NCBI GenBank assembly: GCA_012837835.1
Contig: DUQK01000031.1
Coordinates: forward strand, 17,605 to 81,604
DNA from: Christensenellaceae bacterium
GTDB lineage: Bacteria > Bacillota > Clostridia > Christensenellales > Aristaeellaceae
Reading direction: 5' to 3'
Length of the DNA: 64,000 nt
Shown here: piece by piece, positions 1 through 9,993 of the stretch
Numbering within the stretch: the first letter of the stretch is position 1
Layout of the letters: every line of letters starts with the position of its first letter
The notes under the pieces: generated by a model
Database searches by the model: none
Seen by the model: only the letters and a program-made list of their open reading frames with translations
What the model was told of the DNA's origin: nothing
Made by a program: the position numbers and the translations under genes

Positions 1-830
1 TTGACAAAAACGGCAACGAAATTATTCCATTTATATTCGATGAAATCAAACTATTTGCGGATCGAAATGATATATTTATGGCACATCATGGCGGCTGGAA
101 AAACGGGCATTGGGGAGTAATTGATCGTACCGGTAATTGGCTGGTAGAGCCAATCTTCGATGATCATTTAGACTGGGAAAGTTGGAACAATTTAATTACA
201 TTTTATTCCATAGATAACGACATAAAAGAAGAAATTGTAGGCGTTTATGACATTTCAGAAAAAAAGGTTCTGTTTGAACCACAATTTCTTGATTTAAGTT
301 TCTGTGATAATGGAGATATGTTAGTGAAAGTTTTCAATAAAGATCTTGGACGCCCGATTGAAAAAATCATCGATAGAAGTGGAAAAGAACGCTTCAAGTC
401 CATATATTCGTACATATATACTTGGAAAGAACCATATGAGGTTGTGATTCGAGATAAAGATGGGTATAAGCGTGGATTGATTGATGAAAATGAAAGCATT
501 ATTATTCCTTGTGCTTATGATGTTCCATCGGGTGGCTTTTTCCATGATGTTCAAAAACATGTATTTTTAGAAGACGGAAAGCAAGGTTTGAAAGATTACA
601 GCGGAAATACTATTATTCCTGCAATATATTATAGGATTGATGGCTACTTGGAGCCGTTTATAACTGTAAAAGTTGGAGATGAAAATAATTACTCCGAAGG
701 GCTTATTACTTTTGATGGCACCTCAGTAATACCTGCAAACTACGAACGAATTATTTGGTGCAAGGACAAAAAACATTTTTTCTGTTTTTCTGATGGATAC
801 TGCGAAATGTATGTTGTTGAACAAAGGTAA
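1..830 (+). CDS. WG-repeat (KWG) protein, 5' end outside the window
   Basis: The reading frame is already open at base 3 and runs to the TAA at 828-830. The ATG at 78 is therefore an internal Met, not the true start. The visible ~275 residues hold repeated units with the WG-repeat pattern: a G-x-W/I-G-(V/L)-I-D core followed by a (I/V)-x-P-x-(Y/F)-D strand, for example KNGHWGVIDRTGNW and GYKRGLIDENESIIIPCAYD. These repeats form beta-sheet scaffolds of unknown partner specificity. No signal peptide or catalytic motif is visible in the part present. Codon use (ATT for Ile, AT-rich third positions) differs from the ATA/AGG-rich genes that follow, which hints at acquisition. The function cannot be stated. 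The 106 bases that follow (831-936) show no feature. Confidence 0.75.
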   Translation, partial: DKNGNEIIPFIFDEIKLFADRNDIFMAHHGGWKNGHWGVIDRTGNWLVEPIFDDHLDWESWNNLITFYSIDNDIKEEIVGVYDISEKKVLFEPQFLDLSFCDNGDMLVKVFNKDLGRPIEKIIDRSGKERFKSIYSYIYTWKEPYEVVIRDKDGYKRGLIDENESIIIPCAYDVPSGGFFHDVQKHVFLEDGKQGLKDYSGNTIIPAIYYRIDGYLEPFITVKVGDENNYSEGLITFDGTSVIPANYERIIWCKDKKHFFCFSDGYCEMYVVEQR

Positions 831-936
831 TAATGGAACTATATTTATTAGTTAAAACAAGGTTGGAATAATTGAAAATTTCCTACTGAAAGGTTTCGAT
901 TATAACATTTGATGTTTTTATTAATAAGTAAAAAAA

Positions 937-1998
937 TCACAGAGCATTTACCATGTTAAACATTCTTCTGTTGAAATGCGGCTTAGCGTTAAGTGCGGTT
1001 TCAAGAGGCATGTGAAAGGTTCTGCCGTTTCTAACACCTATAACTTGGTTTGAAATATTATGCTTTAGCAGGTTTACTGCCATTGCGCCTGCTTCAAAAG
1101 CGAATGCGCCGTCCCTTGCAGTGGGGGCAACGCCCCTTTGCGTATAGCCAACAACGGTTGCTCTAACTACTGTTTCAGGGTCTGTTGCCATTGCTTGAAG
1201 TACACGTGCGAAGTTTACGGCATCTATCCTCTGTCCCGGGTATGCACCCTTTATACCTCTATCATTTAAGAAGCTAACATAGTCAAAATCCGCCATGGTA
1301 CGCCAAGCACCCTCAGCCACAACGACAGTTGCACGGGTGTTACCACGCTTAACCAGGTTGTTGAGTCTTTTGGCAACATCTTTAATATCCCAGCCCTTAA
1401 TTTCGGGTACTACAACTATTTCGCAGCCTGTTGATTGCGCTGCGGTTAGCGCTATATCCCCGCAGTTTCTACCCATAACTTCAACCACGTGGGGGCGGTC
1501 ATGCGAGCGGCTTGTAGCCCTAATAGCGCGTATATAATCAACGCATAAATTTACAGCAGAGTCAAAGCCGAGGGACATTTCTGTGTAGCCAAGGTCATTA
1601 TCTATGGTGCCGGGTATGCCTATACAATGTATACCCTGTTTACTCAGCGCCTGTGCACCCCTAAACGAGCCGTCCCCACCTATTACAACAAGCCCTTGTA
1701 CATTAAGCTCTCTTAAAAACTGCGCGCCTTTTTTCTGATATTCTTCCTCTTGAAATTCTACGCATCTTGCTGTACGCAGATAAGTACCCGGAAGGTCTGC
1801 TATGTCGAGCAATTGGTCAAGGCTGAGCTCCACATAATTATCCTCAGGCTTTGGATATTTGCCTATAAGCCCGTTAAAACCACGCTTTATACCTATAAGC
1901 GGCATATCAAGCAAGGCGGCGCTCCTTGCAACGCTCATCACCGCTGCATTCATGCCTGGGCTGTCGCCTCCGCTTGTCAACACTGCTATTTTTGCCAT
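937..1998 (-). CDS. pfkA: ATP-dependent 6-phosphofructokinase
   Basis: Phosphorylates fructose 6-phosphate to fructose 1,6-bisphosphate in cytosolic glycolysis. The start is the ATG at 1998 (protein MAKIAVLTSGGDSPG), with AGGAGG just upstream; the longer frame to 2022 adds eight implausible residues. At 353 aa it is slightly longer than the ~320-aa bacterial PfkA. Visible motifs are the N-terminal GGDSPGMN loop (res 10-17), GGDGS (107-111), whose Gly is the residue associated with ATP use, and PGTIDND (129-135) with the catalytic Asp. Both positions differ from the neighbouring PPi-type paralogue. It has its own promoter and lies downstream of the pfp terminator, so it forms a separate unit in a pfkA-pfp-fba glycolysis cluster. 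Confidence 0.95.
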   Translation of the reverse strand: MAKIAVLTSGGDSPGMNAAVMSVARSAALLDMPLIGIKRGFNGLIGKYPKPEDNYVELSLDQLLDIADLPGTYLRTARCVEFQEEEYQKKGAQFLRELNVQGLVVIGGDGSFRGAQALSKQGIHCIGIPGTIDNDLGYTEMSLGFDSAVNLCVDYIRAIRATSRSHDRPHVVEVMGRNCGDIALTAAQSTGCEIVVVPEIKGWDIKDVAKRLNNLVKRGNTRATVVVAEGAWRTMADFDYVSFLNDRGIKGAYPGQRIDAVNFARVLQAMATDPETVVRATVVGYTQRGVAPTARDGAFAFEAGAMAVNLLKHNISNQVIGVRNGRTFHMPLETALNAKPHFNRRMFNMVNAL

Positions 1999-2048
1999 AA
2001 TGCCTCCTAACTGAAAATACAATTAAGGAGCATAAACTCCATATTAGC

Positions 2049-2077
2049 ATTATAACAAAATTGCCTAAATTTTACCA
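2049..2077 (-). promoter_or_regulatory. Predicted pfkA promoter
   Basis: On the minus strand a perfect TATAAT (2049-2054) is preceded by TGT, giving an extended -10 (TGnTATAAT). The -35 (TGGTAA, 2072-2077, 17-bp spacing) is weak. It lies about 50 bases upstream of the pfkA start and just downstream of the pfp terminator. Confidence 0.65.
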
Positions 2078-2080
2078 TAA

Positions 2081-2116
2081 CAAAAAGGAACTGCCATAGT
2101 AAATGACAGCTCCTTT
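2081..2116 (-). terminator. Intrinsic terminator after pfp
   Basis: Read on the minus strand, an 11-12 bp stem (2086-2096 with 2104-2115; arms AAGGAGCTGTCA and TGGCAGTTCCTT, one G-T pair and one wobble) with a 7-nt loop is followed by a T-rich run. It lies 24 bases after the pfp stop and separates pfp from pfkA. Confidence 0.8.
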
Positions 2117-2139
2117 ATTAAATTATATGTATATACTTG

Positions 2140-3357
2140 CTATAAGCGAATTTTAGCTGCTGCAGGTGCTCTTAGCCTGCTGGCTTCGGGCATAGCAGAG
2201 CCGAGCAGGGGCTGCAAGTAGTATTTAAAAGCGTCAGTTACATTGTTGGCATCTGCATTAATAAACTCATCAGGCATTAGCTTTGTTTTTGCAGCTATAT
2301 CTGATAACGGGCGGATTTGATAATCTACAGAATAATAGCCGGTGCGGTTTATAGTTATACTTCCATCGGTATCGTGCCATATAGCGAATTGGGCAGCTTT
2401 TTCGCCGACTTCCCTTGCTTCTCTCTGGTCCACATCGCTAACGCAGCCCATGAAGGAACGCTGCAGATAACCAAAAGTATCGCTGCGCACGCGGCCTATT
2501 TCAAGATTGTCCTTTATCTGCTGTACCAGCACTTCGCCAAGTGCGCCTGTTCCGCTAAGCTGTACATTGCCGTGGGCGTCTGTACCATAGTCCTTAAATA
2601 GGCTTAGTATGGGGGTGCCGTTTTCATCCTGTATGCCTTCGGAAACGGCTACAACGCATCTGCCGTAGCGTTTATATGTTTTATCAATATCGGAAAGGAA
2701 TTTTTCTATTGTGAAAGGTCTTTCCGGTACATATATAAGGTGCGGACCGTCATCCGGATATTTTTGTGCAATTGCGGAAGCTGCGGTTAAGAAACCTGCA
2801 TGCCTTCCCATTACAACAGCAACATGTACGCCGGGTAGAGCCCTATTATCCAGATTTAAGCCTATGAAGCTCTGCGCTACAAAGCGCGCTGCGCTTGGGT
2901 AACCTGGGGTATGATCGTTAAACATAAGGTCGTTATCTATTGTTTTGGGGATATGTATTGCCCTAAAATCGTAGTGGGATTTTTCCGCCTGCTCGTTTAC
3001 TATGCGCACGGTGTCGGCAGAGTCATTACCGCCGATGTAAAAAAAGTAACGCACATCGTGCATACGGAATACTTCGAATATTTCCTCGCAATATGCGGCA
3101 TCGGGCTTATCACGGGTTGAGCCCAGTGCGCTTGAAGGCGTTGCCGCTACACGCTCCAGATTATTTGTGGTTTCTTGGGTGAGGTCAAGGAAATTTTCGT
3201 TTATTATGCCGTTTACGCCGTTAACTGCGCCGTATACCTTGGTAATCTGCGGAAACTTGCGGGATTCCAGTACAACGCCTACCAGCGATTGGTTGATTAC
3301 CGCAGTTGGTCCTCCGCCTTGGGCTACTACTACCTTACCTCGTAATTGTTGTTCCAT
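2140..3357 (-). CDS. pfp: PPi-type 6-phosphofructokinase
   Basis: Predicted diphosphate:fructose-6-phosphate 1-phosphotransferase, 405 aa, reversible and cytosolic. The PFK fold begins with VVVAQGGGPTAVINQS (about res 9-24). The two residues that separate PPi from ATP enzymes are both of the PPi kind: GGNDS (109-113, Asp where the ATP enzyme has Gly) and PKTIDND (137-143, Lys where the ATP enzyme has Gly). The start at 3357 has GGAGG nearby. The gene lies between fba and pfkA. The fba terminator sits inside its leader, 11 bases before the ATG, leaving no room for a promoter in between. Expression must therefore come from read-through or from a promoter within fba. Confidence 0.92.
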   Translation of the reverse strand: MEQQLRGKVVVAQGGGPTAVINQSLVGVVLESRKFPQITKVYGAVNGVNGIINENFLDLTQETTNNLERVAATPSSALGSTRDKPDAAYCEEIFEVFRMHDVRYFFYIGGNDSADTVRIVNEQAEKSHYDFRAIHIPKTIDNDLMFNDHTPGYPSAARFVAQSFIGLNLDNRALPGVHVAVVMGRHAGFLTAASAIAQKYPDDGPHLIYVPERPFTIEKFLSDIDKTYKRYGRCVVAVSEGIQDENGTPILSLFKDYGTDAHGNVQLSGTGALGEVLVQQIKDNLEIGRVRSDTFGYLQRSFMGCVSDVDQREAREVGEKAAQFAIWHDTDGSITINRTGYYSVDYQIRPLSDIAAKTKLMPDEFINADANNVTDAFKYYLQPLLGSAMPEASRLRAPAAAKIRL

Positions 3358-3367
3358 TATATCCTCC

Positions 3368-3398
3368 TAAAAAAAGGGTAGGACGAATGTCCTGCCCT
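3368..3398 (-). terminator. Strong intrinsic terminator between fba and pfp
   Basis: A 10-bp stem (3375-3384 with 3389-3398; AGGGCAGGAC / GTCCTACCCT, one mismatch) with an ATTC loop is followed by seven T on the minus strand (3368-3374). It ends directly at the pfp Shine-Dalgarno, so it ends fba transcripts and could attenuate pfp. Confidence 0.88.
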
Positions 3399-3413
3399 GT
3401 AATATTACTTTAA

Positions 3414-4343
3414 TTATGCCTTATTGTTGCAGCCAAGTACGTTGACTATCTTATGGCGTACCATGTCCCTAAGTGCAGTGCGCGCTTCGCCTAGATACTG
3501 GCGCGGGTCAAAATGCTCGGGATGTTCTGCGAAATGCTTGCGTATAGTGCCGGTAAATGCAAGCCTTAGGTCGGAGTCGATGTTTATTTTGCATACCGCC
3601 ATGCTCGCAGCCTTACGGAGCATTTCTTCGGGTACGCCTTTGGCGTTGTCAAGCTTGCCACCGAATTCGTTTATCATATCCACATATTCGGGCATTACGC
3701 TTGATGCGCCATGAAGAACTATGGGGAAATTAGGAAGGCGCATGCCTACTTCTTCTAGGATATCAAAGCGGAGCTTAGGCTCTCCCTTAAATTTAAATGC
3801 ACCATGGCTTGTGCCTATTGCTATTGCAAGGCTGTCAACGCCGGTTTTTGCGACGAACTCTTCAACTTCTTCGGGGCGAGTATAGCTTGAATCTTCCTGT
3901 GATACCTTAATATCATCTTCAACGCCTGCAAGCCTGCCAAGTTCGCCCTCTACTGTAACGCCTCTATCGTGGGCATAGTCTACAACCTGTTTTGTAAGCT
4001 TAATGTTCTCTTCAAACGGGAGATGGCTTCCGTCTATCATTACCGATGTGAAACCGCCGTCTATGCAGCTTTTGCAGGTTTCAAAATCGGGACCATGGTC
4101 AAGATGTACTACTATGTCAAGACCGCTTGTTTCTACCGCAGCTTCAATTAGCTTTATTAGATAGGTGTGGTTTGCGTACCTGCGCGCGCCGGCTGATACC
4201 TGCAGAATAAGCGGCGCATTTTCCATCTGCGCTGCTTCAACTATTCCTTGGATTATCTCCATATTGTTTACGTTAAACGCGCCAACTGCATAGCCTTCTT
4301 TATAGGCTTTTTTGAACATTTCTGTGCTGTTTACTAACGGCAT
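3414..4343 (-). CDS. fba: Class II fructose-1,6-bisphosphate aldolase
   Basis: Zinc-dependent cleavage of fructose 1,6-bisphosphate to DHAP and glyceraldehyde 3-phosphate; 309 aa, normal for the family. The class II barrel starts with GAFNVNN (res 21-27). Metal and active-site histidines are visible in VVHLDHG (78-84), GTSHGAFK and VLHGASS. The class I Schiff-base context is absent. It has its own near-perfect promoter, whose -35 overlaps the end of the upstream HAD gene, and is followed by a strong terminator. Together with pfp and pfkA it forms a three-gene lower-glycolysis block on the minus strand. Confidence 0.95.
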   Translation of the reverse strand: MPLVNSTEMFKKAYKEGYAVGAFNVNNMEIIQGIVEAAQMENAPLILQVSAGARRYANHTYLIKLIEAAVETSGLDIVVHLDHGPDFETCKSCIDGGFTSVMIDGSHLPFEENIKLTKQVVDYAHDRGVTVEGELGRLAGVEDDIKVSQEDSSYTRPEEVEEFVAKTGVDSLAIAIGTSHGAFKFKGEPKLRFDILEEVGMRLPNFPIVLHGASSVMPEYVDMINEFGGKLDNAKGVPEEMLRKAASMAVCKINIDSDLRLAFTGTIRKHFAEHPEHFDPRQYLGEARTALRDMVRHKIVNVLGCNNKA

Positions 4344-4377
4344 TCCGATGCCTCCTTACATGATTATTTACGTTCCA

Positions 4378-4406
4378 ATTATAGTAGACTTATGCTTTGC
4401 TGTCAA
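4378..4406 (-). promoter_or_regulatory. Predicted fba promoter (consensus)
   Basis: Minus-strand TTGACA (4401-4406), 17-bp spacer, TATAAT (4378-4383): a perfect sigma-A-type promoter about 35 bases upstream of the fba ATG. The -35 overlaps the HAD-gene stop codon at 4403-4405. Confidence 0.9.
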
Positions 4407-5032
4407 ACCAGATATTCTGTTAGCGTTGTGAAGTCGCCAAAACGAAAATCCGCCCTATATGAAGGGTAGAAATTTTCGGGGTCAAACATTATTGCGGCTA
4501 TATCCGCATTTTTTGCGCATTCCATATCTAAGGGTCTATCGCCTATCATACAGCAGCGCTTTTTATCTATATTATATTTATCTATAATATGGTTTAATGC
4601 GTCAGCCGAGGGTTTACGAGGGAAAGCGTGTTCTTTTGTTATACAGTGGGCAAAAAGCGGACTTAGATTTTTTGATTCTAATGCCTTTATCGCACTTTTA
4701 TCCCTGTGTGTAAATATATAGTTGCTGCCGCCTTGTGATACTATTTTCACAAGACAATCTTCAGCGCCCGGGTATAGGGGTATGTTTTTAGCATTTCTCT
4801 TATCCGCGTAATAGGCATATTTTGAGAGTATTTCTTGCGTTAAATTTTCATCGCCATTAGCAAATACAAGTGCTGCGCTTTTAAGCGTTGCCTTAAGCTT
4901 TTCAAGTATTGCTTTTTCGGAGGGTACAGGTAGCAAAAGACTTTTAAGCGCCATAGCTAAATCCTCAGCCATTAGAGGGTAGCTGTTAAATAATGTACCG
5001 TCAAAATCCCATATAAAATGAGAAAAAATCAT
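4403..5032 (-). CDS. HAD-superfamily phosphatase (phosphoglycolate phosphatase-like)
   Basis: A 209-aa subfamily IA HAD hydrolase. Motif I is DFDGT (nucleophile and acid Asp near the N terminus), motif II is Thr in IFTHR, motif III is Lys in RKPSAD, and motif IV is GDRPLD. A helical cap fills about residues 15-85. The small-molecule phosphate substrate cannot be told from sequence. Its ATG overlaps the mscL stop (ATGA), so it is translationally coupled to mscL and shares its promoter. Confidence 0.85.
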   Translation of the reverse strand: MIFSHFIWDFDGTLFNSYPLMAEDLAMALKSLLLPVPSEKAILEKLKATLKSAALVFANGDENLTQEILSKYAYYADKRNAKNIPLYPGAEDCLVKIVSQGGSNYIFTHRDKSAIKALESKNLSPLFAHCITKEHAFPRKPSADALNHIIDKYNIDKKRCCMIGDRPLDMECAKNADIAAIMFDPENFYPSYRADFRFGDFTTLTEYLV

Positions 5033-5493
5033 GCCTTATCAGGCGAAGGGAGTTCGCTTGTGCAATGGGGACAGCGAGTAGCTTTATCGGCTACATTTTC
5101 AAAGCAGTAGGGGCAGCTGCGCGCCTCGGATTTGGGGGCTTCTTCCTTTGGTTTCTTTAGGCTGTTTATAGCACGCACAAAGAGAAATATACAAAGCGCT
5201 ATTAACACAAAGTCTATAACATTTTGCAGGAACAAGCCGTAGTTAAATGTGGCAACACCCGCATCCTGCGCAGCGCTTATAGACGGGTATTTTACATCGC
5301 CGCCTCCAAGCTGTATAAATAGACCGCTAACATTTATGCCGCCGGTTATTAAACTTACTATAGGCATAAATATATCATTTACAAGGCTGCTTACTATTTT
5401 GCCAAAGGCTCCGCCTATAATAACACCGACTGCCATGTCTATTACATTGCCTTTTACAGCAAAGGCTTTGAACTCATCAATAAATTCCTTCAT
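5029..5493 (-). CDS. mscL: Large-conductance mechanosensitive channel with a C-terminal zinc ribbon
   Basis: Pentameric membrane tension valve. The N-terminal amphipathic helix and TM1 (MKEFIDEFKAFAVKGNVIDMAVGVIIGGAFG) and TM2 (about res 86-107) match MscL. At 154 aa it is somewhat longer than the usual 120-150 aa. The extra C-terminal tail carries CPYC and CPHC spaced 14 residues apart (about res 127-144), a four-Cys zinc-ribbon pattern after the cytoplasmic helix. The start at 5493 has AGGAGG. It is promoter-proximal in a two-gene unit with the HAD phosphatase. Confidence 0.92.
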   Translation of the reverse strand: MKEFIDEFKAFAVKGNVIDMAVGVIIGGAFGKIVSSLVNDIFMPIVSLITGGINVSGLFIQLGGGDVKYPSISAAQDAGVATFNYGLFLQNVIDFVLIALCIFLFVRAINSLKKPKEEAPKSEARSCPYCFENVADKATRCPHCTSELPSPDKA

Positions 5494-5517
5494 AATAACC
5501 TCCTTTTAGCTTTGAAA

Positions 5518-5546
5518 ATTTTAACATAGTTCTATCACAGCTTCAA
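5518..5546 (-). promoter_or_regulatory. Predicted mscL promoter
   Basis: Minus-strand TTGAAG (5541-5546), 17-bp spacer ending in TGT, TAAAAT (5518-5523), which gives an extended -10. It fills the short gap between the uvrB stop and mscL. Confidence 0.6.
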
Positions 5547-7568
5547 CTAACGTTTATGCGCTTTTCTTGCACTTTTTCTGCGGCGCACGGGCTGCGGTTG
5601 TTTCTTTTCAAAGGGGTTTTCTCCCTTTATATCAAATAGCTGGTCGCGCAGTTTCGCCGCGCGCTCAAAATCTAGCGAGCCTGCGGCTGAAAGCATCTGG
5701 TCTTCAAGTTTTGCAATAAGCTGTTCTCTTTCTTCAGGGCTTAGACGGCTGCTTTCAATTTCTTCCGTACTCTGGGTTATGGCTATAAGCTCCCTTACCT
5801 TGGATTGAACGCTTTCAGGGGTTATGCCGTGTTCCTTATTATACTGCGTTTGTATGCGCCGTCTTCTGTTGGTTTCGTTTATCGCCCGTATCATAGAATT
5901 TGTAGGGTTATCAGCGTACATTATAACCCTGCCCTCAGTGTTGCGGGCTGCGCGCCCTATTGTCTGTATGAGGGATGTTTCAGAGCGCAGGAAGCCTTCT
6001 TTATCTGCATCCAGTATCGCTATAAGCGAAACTTCGGGTAAATCCAGCCCTTCGCGAAGTAGGTTTATGCCTACCAGCACATCATATGCGCCAAGTCTTA
6101 AATCCCTGAGCAGTTCCATGCGTTCAAGCGTTTTAATGTCCGAGTGCAGGTAACGCACTCTTACATCGTTTTCACGTAGAAAATCGGCGAGCATCTCGGC
6201 CATTTTCTTTGTGAGAGTTGTAACTAGGGTGCGGAAACCTTTTTCGGTTTCCTTGCGTATTTCGCCTATTAAATCGTCAACCTGCCCTGTTGCAGGGCGT
6301 ACATCTATCTTAGGGTCAAGAAGCCCTGTTGGCCTTATTATCTGCTCTACTATTTGCGAGGAGTTATTAATCTCGTATTCTGCTGGGGTTGCGGATACAT
6401 ATATAACCTGCTTTACGCGCTCTGCAAATTCATCATAGGTAAGCGGTCTATTGTCAAAGGCGGATGGCAGGCGGAAGCCGTATTTTACAAGTTCCTCTTT
6501 CCTAGCCCTATCGCCCGCGTACATGGCGCGTATCTGGGGGATAGTTACATGGCTTTCGTCTATAAAACACAGGAAATCGCTAGGAAAATAGTCTAGCAGC
6601 GAATAAGGCGGGTCGCCGGGATTGCGCCCGTCAAAATAGCGGCTATAGTTTTCAATACCTGTGCAAAAGCCTATTTCCCTTAGCATATCTATATCATATC
6701 TGGTACGCTGTAGTATGCGTTGCGCCTCAAGGAGTTTGCCCTCTTCTTCAAACTTTTCAGCTTGCATGAGCATATCCTTTTCTATCTGATTTATCCTATC
6801 CTCGCGCCCTTCAATTTGGGAAACATAGTGCGAGGCGGGAAATATGGATATATGGTTTATTTGATGTATGGTTTCGCCTGTCGTAAGGTTAAACTCCGAC
6901 AGCCTATCTATTTCATCGCCGAAAAACTCAACTCTTACACCATTTTCCTTGCTGCCAGCGGGGATTATATCAACCACATCGCCTCTTATTCTGAACATGC
7001 CCCTGTCAACGCCTATGTCGTTCCTATCGTACTGTATTTCTATAAGCTTTCTTGAAAGCTTTTCAGGGCTTATATGCATACCGGGACGCAGGGAAATCAT
7101 CTGCCCTTCGTATTCTGAAGGGTCTCCCATGGAATATATGCAGCTTACGGATGCTACTATTATTACATCCCTTCTTTCCCTTAAGGCTGCTGTTGCACTA
7201 TGGCGCAGGCGGTCTATTTCCTCGTTTACGGAAGCGTCCTTTTCTATGAATGTATCGCTTGATGCTATATATGCCTCCGGCTGATAATAATCGTAATAGG
7301 ATACGAAATATTCAACAGCGCTGTCCGGGAAAAATGCACGAAACTCGCTGCACAGCTGTGCAGCGAGCGTTTTATTATGCGCAATAACAAGCGTAGGCTT
7401 TTGCACCTTCTGTATTATATGCGCCATGGTGAATGTTTTGCCCGAGCCCGTTACGCCAAGCAGTGTTTGCTTAGGGTAACCTGCTATTACTCCACGGCTA
7501 AGCGTTTCTATAGCTTGAGGCTGGTCTCCCGTAGGGGAAAAAGGCGCTTTTACTACAAAACGGGACAT
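5547..7568 (-). CDS. uvrB: Excinuclease ABC subunit B
   Basis: Helicase-like damage-verification subunit of nucleotide excision repair, 673 aa, full length. Walker A is GVTGSGKT (res 38-45), the damage-probing beta-hairpin is the [10 protein letters not shown] region (about 92-101), the DEAD-like box is DESH near 337, and further helicase motifs lie in the second RecA domain. A UvrC-binding UVR domain lies near 630-665, followed by a basic tail. The start ATG overlaps the stop of the upstream small secreted protein by one base (TAATG), which implies translational coupling. uvrA and uvrC are not in the window. Confidence 0.97.
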   Translation of the reverse strand: MSRFVVKAPFSPTGDQPQAIETLSRGVIAGYPKQTLLGVTGSGKTFTMAHIIQKVQKPTLVIAHNKTLAAQLCSEFRAFFPDSAVEYFVSYYDYYQPEAYIASSDTFIEKDASVNEEIDRLRHSATAALRERRDVIIVASVSCIYSMGDPSEYEGQMISLRPGMHISPEKLSRKLIEIQYDRNDIGVDRGMFRIRGDVVDIIPAGSKENGVRVEFFGDEIDRLSEFNLTTGETIHQINHISIFPASHYVSQIEGREDRINQIEKDMLMQAEKFEEEGKLLEAQRILQRTRYDIDMLREIGFCTGIENYSRYFDGRNPGDPPYSLLDYFPSDFLCFIDESHVTIPQIRAMYAGDRARKEELVKYGFRLPSAFDNRPLTYDEFAERVKQVIYVSATPAEYEINNSSQIVEQIIRPTGLLDPKIDVRPATGQVDDLIGEIRKETEKGFRTLVTTLTKKMAEMLADFLRENDVRVRYLHSDIKTLERMELLRDLRLGAYDVLVGINLLREGLDLPEVSLIAILDADKEGFLRSETSLIQTIGRAARNTEGRVIMYADNPTNSMIRAINETNRRRRIQTQYNKEHGITPESVQSKVRELIAITQSTEEIESSRLSPEEREQLIAKLEDQMLSAAGSLDFERAAKLRDQLFDIKGENPFEKKQPQPVRRRKSARKAHKR

Positions 7569-8269
7569 TATTTGAATATTATGTCTTCCCTTAGGCGATA
7601 GATAGTTGCGCCTCTACCTTTATGGCAGAATGCATCGACAAACCAGTCTATCTTCTTTTCAGCATCGTACTGTGGAAGACCGTAGCGTATTCCCTTGCGT
7701 TTTTCACCTCTCATATTGGAGTCTGTCCAAAATACGCTGTCGGATTCTGCATCATAATCCTTTGTAAAAATAAGGCTGTGCGCTCCTTTGCCGTAGTAAT
7801 AGTCGGCGCTCATCTGAAAATAATCGCCTTTTTTTACATTTTTCATAAACTCGCGGGCAAGTTTTTTATTCTCCTTTTTGGAAAAATCCTTATCGTACTT
7901 AAACTGAAAAGCAGCCAAAAAGGGGTTGCCGGATGAAGCGGGTATATTTTCCCATTCTATGCCGTAGTAGTAGGGCTTGCTCTCTTCCTTTGGCAGATTG
8001 TTTGGTATAACAAGCTCTACATCAGGGTATTCAGCTATGCGGTATTTATTTTTTGCCTTGGTAAAAACATATACCGTGAAGTTTTTACACAGATATTTAT
8101 CCCCCGAATAGTGGGCGGATTGCAGCCTGCCTGCCGCTGCATCGTACAGCGCCTTAGCTTCAAGCAGTATGTCGTCTATAAAAGCTTCCCTTGCGCTTAA
8201 GTTTTCAGTGAAAGCAAAGGATGGGAAGAGCAATACTATAATTGCAAATACGGACAAAAACTTTTTCAT
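7568..8269 (-). CDS. Secreted protein of unknown function, possibly NlpC/CHAP-like
   Basis: 233 aa. The start chosen is the ATG at 8269 ([19 protein letters not shown], a clear signal peptide) with AAAGGAG seven bases upstream; the longer frame to 8329 lacks a ribosome site. The mature part contains [11 protein letters not shown] and GAHSLIF, followed by an Asp-rich stretch. This spacing of Cys, His and Asp resembles papain-like NlpC/P60 or CHAP amidases, but the match is weak and I do not assign an activity. It shares a one-base TAATG overlap with uvrB and a promoter that is back-to-back with that of obgE. Confidence 0.6.
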   Translation of the reverse strand: MKKFLSVFAIIVLLFPSFAFTENLSAREAFIDDILLEAKALYDAAAGRLQSAHYSGDKYLCKNFTVYVFTKAKNKYRIAEYPDVELVIPNNLPKEESKPYYYGIEWENIPASSGNPFLAAFQFKYDKDFSKKENKKLAREFMKNVKKGDYFQMSADYYYGKGAHSLIFTKDYDAESDSVFWTDSNMRGEKRKGIRYGLPQYDAEKKIDWFVDAFCHKGRGATIYRLREDIIFK

Positions 8270-8300
8270 GTCGGCTCCTTTCAAAATAAAGCTCATATAA

Positions 8301-8329
8301 ATTATACACTCAAAGGCAAGTAATAACAA
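8301..8329 (-). promoter_or_regulatory. Predicted promoter of the secreted-protein/uvrB unit
   Basis: Minus-strand TTGTTA (8324-8329), 17-bp spacer, TATAAT (8301-8306). It is divergent from the obgE promoter, and the two -35 elements are only two bases apart. Confidence 0.65.
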
Positions 8330-8331
8330 AC

Positions 8332-8360
8332 TTTTAAAACTGTTCTCTTCATGATATACT
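8332..8360 (+). promoter_or_regulatory. Predicted obgE promoter
   Basis: Extended -10 TGATATACT (TATACT at 8355-8360) with a poor -35 TTTTAA (8332-8337) at 17 bp, followed by AGGAGAGGAGG and the GTG start. Confidence 0.5.
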
Positions 8361-8387
8361 TTTCATACAAAGGAGAGGAGGTATTAA

Positions 8388-9650
<1,263 letters not shown>

Positions 9651-9659
9651 GGAGGAATT

Positions 9660-9950
9660 ATGCTTTTAAGTTCAAGCCAGAGAGCAAAGCTAAGGGGGCT
9701 TGCAAACACCATGCCCGTAGTGCTTTATATAGGCAAGGATGGCATAAACGATGCAACTATAAAGGAAGTATACGATTTGCTAAACGCAAAGGAGCTTATA
9801 AAATGCGCTGTTCAGCGCAATGCGCCCCTTAGCGCAAAAGAGGCGTGCGAAATTATATGCGAAAAACAGGGTGCTGTACCTGTGCAGGTTATAGGCTCCA
9901 AATTTATAATATACAGGCGAAATGAAAAAGAACCAAAAATAGAAATATAG
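9660..9950 (+). CDS. yhbY: YhbY-type CRM-domain RNA-binding protein
   Basis: 96 aa, a single CRM domain. LSSSQRAKLRGLA at the N terminus and the GKDG loop (YIGKDGIND) are the family signature. Members bind pre-50S particles. The start is ATG 9660 with AGGAGG. It sits directly downstream of obgE, a common pairing consistent with a role in ribosome assembly. Confidence 0.92.
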   Translation: MLLSSSQRAKLRGLANTMPVVLYIGKDGINDATIKEVYDLLNAKELIKCAVQRNAPLSAKEACEIICEKQGAVPVQVIGSKFIIYRRNEKEPKIEI

Positions 9951-9993
9951 CGTTTAAAAACATAGGCGCACTATTTTAAGAGGGGAGAGGAGC

